Shown here in pieces: positions 1 through 7,786 of a DNA stretch of 21,681 bases. Position 1 is the stretch's first letter. Each line of letters opens with the position of its first letter. Under the pieces are notes generated by a model. The model had not been told where the DNA came from and made no database searches. It worked only from the letters and a program-made list of their open reading frames with translations. A program made the translations under genes and the position numbers. The stretch comes from a virus: positions 1 to 21,681 of IMG/VR virus record IMGVR_UViG_3300032267_000071; one strand, written 5' to 3'.

Positions 1-725
1 ATTGCTAGTAGCAAGCCTTGCATTACTGATGTGGTGTAGTTGTTGTCTGCAACTGTTGCAGCATATTCGTGAGCAGCATTTCCTACTGTTCCACGAGTTT
101 GCTTAACGAATCCAGGCATAATTGAAAGGAAGGCATCTGCGCCTGATCCTAGACCATTAATAGCAAGGTCTTCAATATCGTTAGCGAATGCATTGGTCAT
201 CAAGCGAACTAGATGATCTTCAAGCGCTCCACCTTCAATATTGTCTTCAAGTGCTTCTGTTGATACTTCCCAATCAAGACGAATCTTTTTTGTAGTAAGT
301 TCAACTTTTGTAAATGTTGCACCAATGTTTGTGTAATCTGGTGCGCCTTGTGCGGCAGCACGGATAACACGCTCTCCAACGTTGACCTTTTCGATCTCCA
401 TTGTATTAGCACGCATTGTAACTTTACGACCATCTTTAGCGAGAACTGTTGCATCCCACACATAGTCGATGAAGCGACGAGCCTGCTCTGGTGCTAGAAT
501 ACCACCTGCAACACCTGTTGGTGTTACTGCATTTGCTCCAGATGTTGATCCGAATGCTGCAGTTGCAGTGTTACCAAGTTGTGATCCTACAGACGCTGCT
601 GCTGAATCTAAACCTGTTGCACTACCTACGCCACCAGATACGAACCCGCCTTGAGAGTTAATCTCATTGCCTGCTCCTGCTGATCCTGGGTAGTTTTTTT
701 CTAGGTCTTTATTTTGTTCCGACAT
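1..725 (-). CDS. Major capsid protein, HK97 fold (3' end cut off by window edge)
   Basis: This minus-strand frame is open from ATG 725 to the left edge, giving about 241 N-terminal residues. After a Gly/Ser/Ala-rich stretch of about 70 residues it reads LAPEQARRFIDYVWDATVL, then a basic segment (KDGRKVTMRANTMEIEKVNV), FTKVELTTKKIRLDWEVS, and TEALEDNIEGGALEDHLVR followed by a DIEDLAINGLG segment. This series is the pattern of HK97-fold major capsid proteins in SPO1-like and many actinobacterial phages, covering the N-arm and E-loop/P-domain region. The start is clear: AGGAGG lies 8 nt upstream of the ATG. The gene follows the protease-scaffold gene by 28 nt, the standard portal, protease, capsid order. 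No separate promoter is obvious in the 28-nt gap, so it is probably co-transcribed with its upstream neighbour. Family assignment is from recognised motifs, not a search. Confidence 0.88.
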   Translation of the reverse strand, partial: MSEQNKDLEKNYPGSAGAGNEINSQGGFVSGGVGSATGLDSAAASVGSQLGNTATAAFGSTSGANAVTPTGVAGGILAPEQARRFIDYVWDATVLAKDGRKVTMRANTMEIEKVNVGERVIRAAAQGAPDYTNIGATFTKVELTTKKIRLDWEVSTEALEDNIEGGALEDHLVRLMTNAFANDIEDLAINGLGSGADAFLSIMPGFVKQTRGTVGNAAHEYAATVADNNYTTSVMQGLLLA

Positions 726-753
726 TATTTTCACCTCCTAGTGATTTTATTGC

Positions 754-1314
754 TTATTTAAATAGGTCGGTTGATGTGAGGAAACGACCGCCCCATAGGG
801 ATTTTTGAACTTTTGACGGTTCAAACTGCACGATCTCGCCTAGATCGCCAGACTTGCGGAAAGCGGTGTCTTGTTCTACAAGATCTACTCGCTTGCCAAA
901 CTCATTGAAAGAACCCTTAACATCTTTTACTTCGTCAGATACGGCTTTAACTTCACCTGACACAACGTTAATAGATTTGTTTAATGCAACAATTTGCTCA
1001 TGAAGAGATTTAACTGTTGCTGATAGATCGCCAAAGGCATTTGTAAGAGAATTCTTGATTTCTGTAACTGCCTCAACAGTTCCTTCATCAGACTTTGCTA
1101 CAGCAGTTTCTGTTGCAACAACTTCTCCCTCTTCTGATTTTTCAATAGAAGAATCTGCACTGCCATCTTCTGATACAGCAACAGCAATTTCTTCAACTGC
1201 TGATGCTTCCTCAGCGACTGCAACAGTTTCTTCAACTGCTACTGGCTGTGCCTCTGGAGCGACCTGTACTTCTTCAACTGCAGTGTCAACCACTGCTTCT
1301 GTTGCTTCAGTCAT
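754..1314 (-). CDS. Nested in-frame scaffold protein (predicted internal start)
   Basis: Within the protease-scaffold gene, ATG 1314 (residue 254 of the long product, same frame) is preceded by AAAGGAGG with 8 nt between AGGAGG and the ATG. This is identical in strength and spacing to the capsid gene's own site. Translation from here would give a 186-aa acidic, Ala/Glu-rich protein starting MTEATEAVVD, with the coiled-coil and basic C-terminus but no protease. The start falls exactly at the boundary between the protease part and the scaffold part. Lambda (C/Nu3) and several other phages make a free scaffold this way, so the arrangement is known in principle; that it is used here is an inference from the ribosome-binding site and the domain boundary. 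Confidence 0.6.
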   Translation of the reverse strand: MTEATEAVVDTAVEEVQVAPEAQPVAVEETVAVAEEASAVEEIAVAVSEDGSADSSIEKSEEGEVVATETAVAKSDEGTVEAVTEIKNSLTNAFGDLSATVKSLHEQIVALNKSINVVSGEVKAVSDEVKDVKGSFNEFGKRVDLVEQDTAFRKSGDLGEIVQFEPSKVQKSLWGGRFLTSTDLFK

Positions 1315-2073
1315 AGGACTAACCTCCTTTGTAATCTTAATTGTACTAATGCCTTTAGCACTATCAACTAAGAACTTTATCATTTCTATATTTTCTTTAT
1401 CGCCTTTTTCAATAAAACCAATGTTTTGCATTGTCTTACCAGATGTAGGACTTACTTCATTTTCAGATTCTGAAACCATTACAATACCTGATTCTGAATC
1501 CCAAAAAACGTTTTCTATTTCTGCCTTTGATAAGTATCCACCAAGAACGCTCTGCCCATTTACTTTTTGAACAGATACAATGTTTGCAAATTGATTTGCT
1601 GGATTATCAACCAAAGACAACTCGTGTAAGTCATATTCTTTAATAATACGAATGTTTTTATCTAAATCTTTATTGAATGCGTCATCCCAAGTTTTAATAT
1701 TACCGCCAATTGAAAAACCAGTGTATGTTCCGTCTAAAACTTTTTCCCATGCATCTTGTGCACCTTTGGAAACATATGCAGATACATAGACTCCGCTATA
1801 AAATTTCTTTGTTGATGGATCAAAATAACGATCCTCTTTAAATGATACAATTTTTCCAACAGCACTTGGTTGGTGCATTTCACGTAAATTACCACGGAAG
1901 TTTTTAAAGGCTTGTAAACTTGAATCTGTGGTTACAATATCACCCTGTCTATCAACATTGTCAAGGGTAGCAAAACCAGATACTATGCGACGTTCAACAT
2001 CAACCTTACCAATAGGCATTGATAGACGAACGCTGTCGCCACTTGTTTCCCAGTGTGCTTTATTTATTAACAT
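754..2073 (-). CDS. Prohead protease (XkdF-like) fused to scaffold domain
   Basis: The 439-aa product matures the prohead. Residues about 25-165 resemble the XkdF/S78-type phage serine protease: a strand after RIVSGFATLDNVDRQGDIV, a histidine in EMHQPS (H67), a serine in YTGFSIGG (S121), and the conserved HELSLVDNPAN segment (150-160). H67 and S121 are the probable catalytic pair. Residues about 254-340 are highly acidic and Ala/Glu/Val-rich, and about 335-400 look like a coiled coil (LHEQIVALNKSINVVSGEVK), as expected of a scaffold. The C-terminal tail is basic and aromatic (KSLWGGRFLTSTDLF) and could bind the capsid protein. The start at ATG 2073 has no Shine-Dalgarno sequence, but an extended -10 box ends 9 nt upstream, suggesting a leaderless mRNA. 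A strong internal start (1314) is listed separately. The portal gene lies 40 nt upstream and the capsid gene follows. Confidence 0.85.
   Translation of the reverse strand: MLINKAHWETSGDSVRLSMPIGKVDVERRIVSGFATLDNVDRQGDIVTTDSSLQAFKNFRGNLREMHQPSAVGKIVSFKEDRYFDPSTKKFYSGVYVSAYVSKGAQDAWEKVLDGTYTGFSIGGNIKTWDDAFNKDLDKNIRIIKEYDLHELSLVDNPANQFANIVSVQKVNGQSVLGGYLSKAEIENVFWDSESGIVMVSESENEVSPTSGKTMQNIGFIEKGDKENIEMIKFLVDSAKGISTIKITKEVSPMTEATEAVVDTAVEEVQVAPEAQPVAVEETVAVAEEASAVEEIAVAVSEDGSADSSIEKSEEGEVVATETAVAKSDEGTVEAVTEIKNSLTNAFGDLSATVKSLHEQIVALNKSINVVSGEVKAVSDEVKDVKGSFNEFGKRVDLVEQDTAFRKSGDLGEIVQFEPSKVQKSLWGGRFLTSTDLFK
1323..1328 (-). promoter_or_regulatory. Internal Shine-Dalgarno sequence for the scaffold
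   Basis: AGGAGG on the minus strand, 8 nt before ATG 1314, inside the protease-scaffold reading frame. It encodes part of the residues KEV just before the internal methionine. It is one of the best Shine-Dalgarno matches in the window. Confidence 0.65.
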
Positions 2074-2082
2074 ATCGTTACC

Positions 2083-2091
2083 ATTATACCA
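2083..2091 (-). promoter_or_regulatory. Extended -10 promoter of the protease-scaffold gene
   Basis: TGGTATAAT on the minus strand. The hexamer TATAAT (2088-2083) ends 9 nt before ATG 2073. A possible -35, TTGAGA (2113-2108), sits 19 bp upstream and overlaps the portal stop codon. There is no Shine-Dalgarno sequence between box and ATG, so the transcript would start at or within a few nt of the initiation codon. Confidence 0.6.
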
Positions 2092-2113
2092 AACATTTTT
2101 ACGTATATCTCAA

Positions 2114-3727
2114 TTATTGAGATGATCTTCCTTCACCTTGTGGATTACGACCAGATATGGTAGTTGTAGAGTCTGAGTTGTTATTTACTCGCTCTGCATC
2201 TCTTTCTCTGTTCCCTGCCAAATTTGCTCTAGAATCAGTTGCCTGTCTTGGAGACATAACAAATGGATCATCACCATCTGCTCTTTGTGGCAAATCTAAC
2301 TTTTCACGAGCCTCATTTGGAGTCATTACCTGTGTCTTTACATAGCGTTCAATAATTTGAGACTGGGCAATTTCATCCGTAAGGGTTAGTTCATTAAATT
2401 TAAGTTCAAGAATATCTGTTTTTTCACGAATAATCTTATTAACAACTTTCTCAAGATGTTTCTGTGCTGGACGAGATACCTGCTCTTTAAAGGTACGATC
2501 CTGTGATAATGCTGCTGCTATTCCTGAATCTGCACCACCAAGTTTAGAAATTGGCACTTGATGAGCGATAAGGATATCGTCACGGTTTTGTTTACGATAC
2601 TCTTTAAATGAGCCTTCTTGGATACCGTTTTCAATTGGCTCCATCTTAAACTCAACTTTGTTATTTTCAGTATCACCAGGAAGTGGGATATACAGGGTAC
2701 GGTGAGACTGAGATTTAAGTCCAGTTTGTAAGAATCTAAACATCTTGTCTTCACCATCAGAAGATAGTTTTGCACCTTTTAGGGTTACAATGTATCTTGG
2801 TACAGCCTTATTTTCAAAGTAATCAATATTATATTGTGATGCTAGTTGGTCTCCAATAAGAGATGGCATAGCAGCAATAATATCTGGAATACCATAGAAT
2901 GTATTAAGGGGAGAGTATTCTTTGTAATGAATAATCTCATTTGGACGTGCATCATTTGTCATTGGGTTTGGATTCTTAGCACCAAAGTTTCTAAAGTAAA
3001 CTACTGAATTTCCAATGATTTGGACAAAGCCATCATGTAGGCGACGCACACGCATAGTTGTTGCTGGAATATGACCAACATAGCCAATGTCTCCAGTTAC
3101 TGTTCTACCAATTTCAAGGAAACCATTACCAGTTGCCTGAACATCTGTGTAAAACTTTTCCATAGTTTTTGTAAAAGAATCATCATCATTAAGACCTTCT
3201 AGCCAGTCTTTTAATTCTAGTTTCATTCTTTCAATTCTATTACGAGCACGATTAACTGCTGCTTGATCTTCATTCATTTCAAACCTTAGCATTGTTCTAT
3301 CTGCAATATCAAAACGGTAGCCAAGACCAACCACGTTTTCTACCTTAGCATCAATTGCAGCATGGTTAGCAAATGATGTGTCATAGAAGTTTGCTAGTTC
3401 ATACATGTTATATGGAGGAGTAATTACGTCAAATAATCCGTAACCATTTCTATATACCGTGCCAGGATTGATCTGTTTTGATCCTGAGTCTACACCAGAT
3501 GGAGTAGCATTAGCAGAATCTAAATATTCGTTTGTGGCATAAGTCATTGCCTTTGTTACGTTTCTTGAAGTTTTTCTACGGAAATTTTGATTTAAGCCAT
3601 TTAGATCTTTTAAGTCATCCCAAGATTTATTAAATGGATCTTGTTGAGCAAAGATATTTTCTTCCGTGGCTTGCGTATTTAACGCAACTCTTACATAATC
3701 GTCATTCATCGCTACCATACTTATCAT
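2114..3727 (-). CDS. Portal protein (PBSX/HK97-type phage portal family)
   Basis: The product (up to 537 aa) forms the dodecameric DNA-entry vertex. The central region has familiar portal features: an N-terminal segment leading to FYDTSFANHAAIDAKVENVV, ATGNGFLEIGR, VGHIPATTMRVRR, the IIHYKEYSPLNTFYGIPDI segment, AVPRYIVTLKGAKLS, and HQVPISKLGGADSGIAAAL (the crown/clip region of such proteins). The C-terminal 60 residues are polar and probably disordered. Length is normal for the family. Start choice is uncertain: ATG 3727, 3718 and 3709 are all in frame and none has a good Shine-Dalgarno sequence. All overlap the end of the preceding gene (stop 3704-3702), so translational coupling is likely, and ATG 3709 gives the tightest overlap (ATGAATGA). 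The protease-scaffold gene follows after 40 nt. Assignment rests on motif recognition and on the portal-protease-capsid order. Confidence 0.88.
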   Translation of the reverse strand: MISMVAMNDDYVRVALNTQATEENIFAQQDPFNKSWDDLKDLNGLNQNFRRKTSRNVTKAMTYATNEYLDSANATPSGVDSGSKQINPGTVYRNGYGLFDVITPPYNMYELANFYDTSFANHAAIDAKVENVVGLGYRFDIADRTMLRFEMNEDQAAVNRARNRIERMKLELKDWLEGLNDDDSFTKTMEKFYTDVQATGNGFLEIGRTVTGDIGYVGHIPATTMRVRRLHDGFVQIIGNSVVYFRNFGAKNPNPMTNDARPNEIIHYKEYSPLNTFYGIPDIIAAMPSLIGDQLASQYNIDYFENKAVPRYIVTLKGAKLSSDGEDKMFRFLQTGLKSQSHRTLYIPLPGDTENNKVEFKMEPIENGIQEGSFKEYRKQNRDDILIAHQVPISKLGGADSGIAAALSQDRTFKEQVSRPAQKHLEKVVNKIIREKTDILELKFNELTLTDEIAQSQIIERYVKTQVMTPNEAREKLDLPQRADGDDPFVMSPRQATDSRANLAGNRERDAERVNNNSDSTTTISGRNPQGEGRSSQ

Positions 3728-4073
3728 AGGTTTGTCGTGCTGCTACCCAAGCACCATGATCATTCATGGAAGGAATTAAGCCATTCTTCATTCTATCTAA
3801 TTGCTCAGAATGCTCTTCCTCGCTAATTCTAGTTAATCCAGGTACAAATACTGCCTTGCCTTCACCATCATCGCCATAATGCATAGCAACTTTTTTTAAT
3901 TCTGCAATTTTTGAAATATCTCCACGCTCTGCTGGTATATTTAAAATACTACCGCTTCCATCAGTAAACCATGATCCGCTTGATTTTTTATACACATAAA
4001 GACCCCAATTGTAGTCTTTTTCAATTACTTTGCGACGTACATTGCCAACTTTTTTAAGAATCTCATTATCCAT
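3702..4073 (-). CDS. Small protein of unknown function upstream of portal
   Basis: The product is 123 aa from ATG 4073, or 125 aa from an in-frame GTG at 4079. ATG 4073 is preferred because an extended -10 box (TGCTATACT) ends 7 nt before it, which would make this start leaderless, whereas GTG 4079 would be upstream of the transcription start. The protein is soluble and charged. The N-terminus is basic (LKKVGNVRRKV), followed by an aromatic stretch (YNWGLYVYKKSSGSWF) and an acidic C-terminal half. There is no signal peptide or membrane segment. It overlaps the portal start, so it is co-translated with the portal and could be a head-assembly or portal accessory protein. I do not recognise the family and assign no function. 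Confidence 0.75.
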   Translation of the reverse strand: MDNEILKKVGNVRRKVIEKDYNWGLYVYKKSSGSWFTDGSGSILNIPAERGDISKIAELKKVAMHYGDDGEGKAVFVPGLTRISEEEHSEQLDRMKNGLIPSMNDHGAWVAARQTYDKYGSDE

Positions 4074-4080
4074 AACCACA

Positions 4081-4089
4081 AGTATAGCA
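4081..4089 (-). promoter_or_regulatory. Extended -10 promoter upstream of the 4073 start
   Basis: TGCTATACT on the minus strand; TATACT (4086-4081) ends 7 nt before ATG 4073. A second box, TATAAT (4096-4091), overlaps the stop codon of the 1219-aa gene (4094-4092). No Shine-Dalgarno sequence is present before the ATG. Confidence 0.5.
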
Positions 4090-4091
4090 TA

Positions 4092-7000
4092 TTATACTGG
4101 AATTTGAACAGTGGTCTGCCAAACAGTATTATTATAAATCTTTATTTTTTCAGCATCAAAAATCATACCTTCTTCATCATCAACGATAATCTTATTAGTT
4201 CCAACATACGTCTTATATATGTCTGCAGGGCTAATTCCGTAAAGGTCTGAGGCAGAAATAACAAGCACACCCTCCCAGGTGAAACTGTTTAGCCAAAACT
4301 CCCAATCAAAATTGGTTACGCCATCTGTTTTTACCTTTAGCCAAGGTCTATTTAAGGTACTTTGAACCTGTTGTAGGTTATTAGCCTGATAATAGGCTAT
4401 ATTATTAAATATCATTGGACCAGTTAGGTTAATTGCTCCTAGGAATGAGTCAAAGTTTAAAGCAGTAGAAAATGCAAGACCAAGAACTGCCCATTCCTTC
4501 TTTGTTATTACTGGTTCTCTAACAAGATTACCGTTTAAGAAATATGATAAACCATTAAAATCTTGACCTGTTGATTGATTACGAGCAAAGATTCTTCCTC
4601 TTGCTCCAGTCTCGCTGTCTGCCACCATATAAAACTTTATGGTATCGTCTTTATGTACAACTTCAAATAATTCTGTTGGTGTATTAGGGAAGAAATCTTC
4701 GTCATACCTCATCCAAATTTGTGCAGCGCTTACCTTGTAGGGGTTAGCAGTGCTTTCATTAATTGGAATGGCTATACCACGGTTTACTTGTGATGCAAAA
4801 TCTCCTCTGATCTCAATACCCGTTTTTCTATTTAGATATAGATATGGAGTGCTTCCCTTATAAATACTGAAAGGATTTTTAGCCTTGTAATCATAGTACA
4901 ATCCAGATCTAGTGTATGGGAACATGTTGACACCAAATCTTGTTCCAACAGCATTAAAGGAGTTATTGTTAAAGGCTTGAGATGCTAACTCTAACCTTCT
5001 TAGCGCAATTGGTTTTGTTAGAATATTTCTAATATTAAATTCAAGATGATAAACGATTGCTAAATCATTAAAGTCCTCTGTATTTGTTGGATAAATTAAT
5101 GTATTATCAACCACCTCAAACTTAGTGCTAAGCCAAGAAGGGTAATCATTCATATCAATAATTCGTTTAGATGTAGGATTTACGGTAGTTGTAAAACTAC
5201 TTTGAGGAAGGTTTGCTCCTAAAGCAATATATTGGAAAGTGATATAACTTCTTACAGAAGCACCTTCTGTATCGTACTCATAAGCCTTAATAGATTTTTC
5301 TGCCATATCGGCATAGTTTCTCCAGCCAGTAAATAAGAAATTATCTAACTGATAATAGGTTCTTTGGCTAGGGGTAGCATATTCATCTTGTAACTCTCCA
5401 TAAGTCCAACTTGGCGATACCGTTTCGCTTTCAGCAGATTCTGATGGTGCTGGATATCCAATGTTGAATTGCAAAAAATCTAAATCATAAAATTGATTGC
5501 CCACATCATTTGCCACATATTGAGCAAAATAAGAAAGTGGAAGGTAGTCTTGCCAATATCCAGAAACTCCAATGTCTAAGAAAAACTTGTTGTATGCCTC
5601 TGTTGGCAATAGCGTATAACTAGCGGTATGTTCTATTAATGCAATAGCATTTGTTTCTTCTACAACTCCGCTTTCCGACATATCATCAAATATTGCAATA
5701 CCATCTTCATTAAAATAAACATCAATATCAACAAAATTTGTTGCTGTTGATAAACCAAAAGAGTAGATTTTGCCTGTAAAGGTATTTAATGCTTCTTCAT
5801 CTCCAGCAACATAAATTTTTAAACCATTCTGATTACCAAAAAAGGCTGAAACATTTTCTCCAAAAGCGCTAGTAATTGCAGTAATGTCTATACCAACAGA
5901 GAAAAATTGATTAGACTCAATAGATGCCGTAGTGTATAACTCTTGGTCTATTCCATTATAATTTAAAATATACTTAACAACATCTTCTTCTTGTGTAATA
6001 ATAAAGTAATCCCCAGTTAAAGAGTTGTAAATCTTTATAAGAGTTTGTCCTTGTATTGTTGGTCCAGACTGAGCGTCTAGATCTGTTGTGCTAAACACAC
6101 CATAAATACTTCTAACTTGATTATTTAAAATATTAAAGTTGGGAAAGTTAAAGTAGCATTGTTCTGAATTCCAAGAATTATTTGGTCTAAAAGTAATGAA
6201 CTTGTATGATGGGTCTGTAGATTCGTTATAGCCAACCTGAACTACCTGACAGTCGTCATATAACTCTTGTAATGTTTTGGTGTCTAAAAATATTTCTGGT
6301 AATTGATAGTTTGGAGTAGTAATTGCAGTATCTGTTGTTGTTAAATTATCAAAAGACCCTTGTTGCCATTCAGCAAAATCAGGGTAATTATAGTTAGCCG
6401 TATAATCTGCAAATGGGTAATCAATAAATGCTGAAGTTCCACCATATGCTGAGTTAATTCCCTCTGGAGACAATACTCCTTGTCCATACACCCATCTACG
6501 TTTTGCAACTGTAACTGGAACCTGATATGGATAAATTGCTACACAGTCAATTTCAATAGGCGTAACATCTTGATATGCGTAAAAGCCAAGCCAGTCTTGT
6601 GACTTTGAGTTAACCTTTGGTAATGGTAAATCTAGAGTTTCTGTATTAATAATCATGGATATTACTTCTTCTCCATTTATCAATACCGTGGCTGAGTTCC
6701 TAATTAAACGTATATGAATAAGCATTGGTCTAAACCATTCGCCAACAAAATGTGATGCAAAGTTATTTCCTACTACTAAAGTTAAAAATCCACTTTCTAC
6801 ATAAAGACCATCAACGCTAGAGATAGGACCAAATATTCTTTTAGGAGTTTTAGTATTAGAGTTTATTCTTGCCCAAAACTCTATTGTTTGTTCTTTATAT
6901 CTACCAAGTTCGTTTAAAAATCCTTTACCTGGAACAATTAAAGAAGGTTCGTCAATAGTATTTGGAGAAAGAGTGGTAACTCCAGATGCACCAAAAACCA

Positions 7001-7751
7001 TAGGAACGCTTGAATTTTTTGCAACAAGAGCATTATCATTAACTAAGTAGTAGGCTTCATCAGAAGATATTCCATAGGCTGCTGCAGGAATAACTTCACT
7101 TGATGTTGTTAAAGCAATTGATGCTGGAAAAGATTCTGGGGTTACTCCAAGAGATGTGGCATTAAATTCTTCTGCCCATTGACCAATTGTAAAACCATTA
7201 ATGTGAAATCTATAATCTAATGAAGAAGCCCCGCCTGCAGCAGTTGTTATTTTAATTACTGCTCTTAGATCTGTATTTTCATTTGGTATTTCAAAGGTAC
7301 CTGAAACAAATGCCCAACTTTCAAATACTGTAGTGGGAAATGTTTTAAATTCTTGAACAATAGTGGATGTTGTGGTATCTGTATATTCATATCCAATAGA
7401 AACTGACTGCAGGTATGGGCTTTGAGAATAAAAGTAGGCTCCAACAGAAAATGTTGAAAGAGTTGAATTTAAATTATTAAAATTTACAAGATTAGGACTT
7501 ATACATATTAAATCGTTTGTTGCTCCTACTGGAATAGATCCTGCAAGTCTAGTAGAAATGCTTTCTGAGAATGGTTCATTTCCAAGTACATCTTCTACTG
7601 CTGTGCATCCAGAAATATCCCATTCTGCGGCAATGTCTCTTTCTGCTTCAGAGATTAAGGATATGTAGTCAGCCTGATCGTCTAATGCCCATAACACCAA
7701 TGGGTGTTCAGAATAAATCTTTTCTGCATATAAATTTGATGGGTTAGCCAT
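4092..7751 (-). CDS. Large lectin-like minor tail/structural protein, 1219 aa
   Basis: This is the longest gene in the window. The N-terminus (SNLYAEKIYSEHPLVLWALD, 5-24) resembles a tail-protein leader seen in environmental phages. Several beta-sandwich regions follow. Residues about 90-195 look like a carbohydrate-binding jelly roll. Residues about 280-415 look like a concanavalin/LamG fold (IEFWARINS, GLYVESGFLTLVV, RPMLIHIRLIRNSATVLING). A similar unit recurs near the C-terminus (AAQIWMRYDEDFF, LFEVVHKDDTIKFYM, YFLNGNLVREPVITKKEW). The protein is rich in Asn, Thr, Tyr and Phe and poor in Cys, with no signal peptide or membrane helix, as expected of a virion protein. It probably binds host-surface glycans. 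The start has AGGAG 5 nt upstream and a TGCTATAAT box 17 nt upstream. Its place between nrdJ and the portal is unusual. Fold assignments are by eye. Confidence 0.75.
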   Translation of the reverse strand: MANPSNLYAEKIYSEHPLVLWALDDQADYISLISEAERDIAAEWDISGCTAVEDVLGNEPFSESISTRLAGSIPVGATNDLICISPNLVNFNNLNSTLSTFSVGAYFYSQSPYLQSVSIGYEYTDTTTSTIVQEFKTFPTTVFESWAFVSGTFEIPNENTDLRAVIKITTAAGGASSLDYRFHINGFTIGQWAEEFNATSLGVTPESFPASIALTTSSEVIPAAAYGISSDEAYYLVNDNALVAKNSSVPMVFGASGVTTLSPNTIDEPSLIVPGKGFLNELGRYKEQTIEFWARINSNTKTPKRIFGPISSVDGLYVESGFLTLVVGNNFASHFVGEWFRPMLIHIRLIRNSATVLINGEEVISMIINTETLDLPLPKVNSKSQDWLGFYAYQDVTPIEIDCVAIYPYQVPVTVAKRRWVYGQGVLSPEGINSAYGGTSAFIDYPFADYTANYNYPDFAEWQQGSFDNLTTTDTAITTPNYQLPEIFLDTKTLQELYDDCQVVQVGYNESTDPSYKFITFRPNNSWNSEQCYFNFPNFNILNNQVRSIYGVFSTTDLDAQSGPTIQGQTLIKIYNSLTGDYFIITQEEDVVKYILNYNGIDQELYTTASIESNQFFSVGIDITAITSAFGENVSAFFGNQNGLKIYVAGDEEALNTFTGKIYSFGLSTATNFVDIDVYFNEDGIAIFDDMSESGVVEETNAIALIEHTASYTLLPTEAYNKFFLDIGVSGYWQDYLPLSYFAQYVANDVGNQFYDLDFLQFNIGYPAPSESAESETVSPSWTYGELQDEYATPSQRTYYQLDNFLFTGWRNYADMAEKSIKAYEYDTEGASVRSYITFQYIALGANLPQSSFTTTVNPTSKRIIDMNDYPSWLSTKFEVVDNTLIYPTNTEDFNDLAIVYHLEFNIRNILTKPIALRRLELASQAFNNNSFNAVGTRFGVNMFPYTRSGLYYDYKAKNPFSIYKGSTPYLYLNRKTGIEIRGDFASQVNRGIAIPINESTANPYKVSAAQIWMRYDEDFFPNTPTELFEVVHKDDTIKFYMVADSETGARGRIFARNQSTGQDFNGLSYFLNGNLVREPVITKKEWAVLGLAFSTALNFDSFLGAINLTGPMIFNNIAYYQANNLQQVQSTLNRPWLKVKTDGVTNFDWEFWLNSFTWEGVLVISASDLYGISPADIYKTYVGTNKIIVDDEEGMIFDAEKIKIYNNTVWQTTVQIPV

Positions 7752-7768
7752 TGTTCTCCTATCCCCTT

Positions 7769-7777
7769 ATTATAGCA
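7769..7777 (-). promoter_or_regulatory. Extended -10 promoter of the 1219-aa gene
   Basis: TGCTATAAT on the minus strand, starting 9 nt after the nrdJ stop codon. The hexamer (7774-7769) ends 17 nt before ATG 7751, leaving room for the AGGAG ribosome-binding site (7760-7756). No convincing -35 hexamer is visible. Confidence 0.5.
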
Positions 7778-7786
7778 GGGCAGGAA

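Noticed and set aside
209-463. 84-codon minus-strand frame inside the capsid gene
   Set aside because: It is out of frame with the capsid protein, which is open across the entire region and shows conserved capsid motifs.
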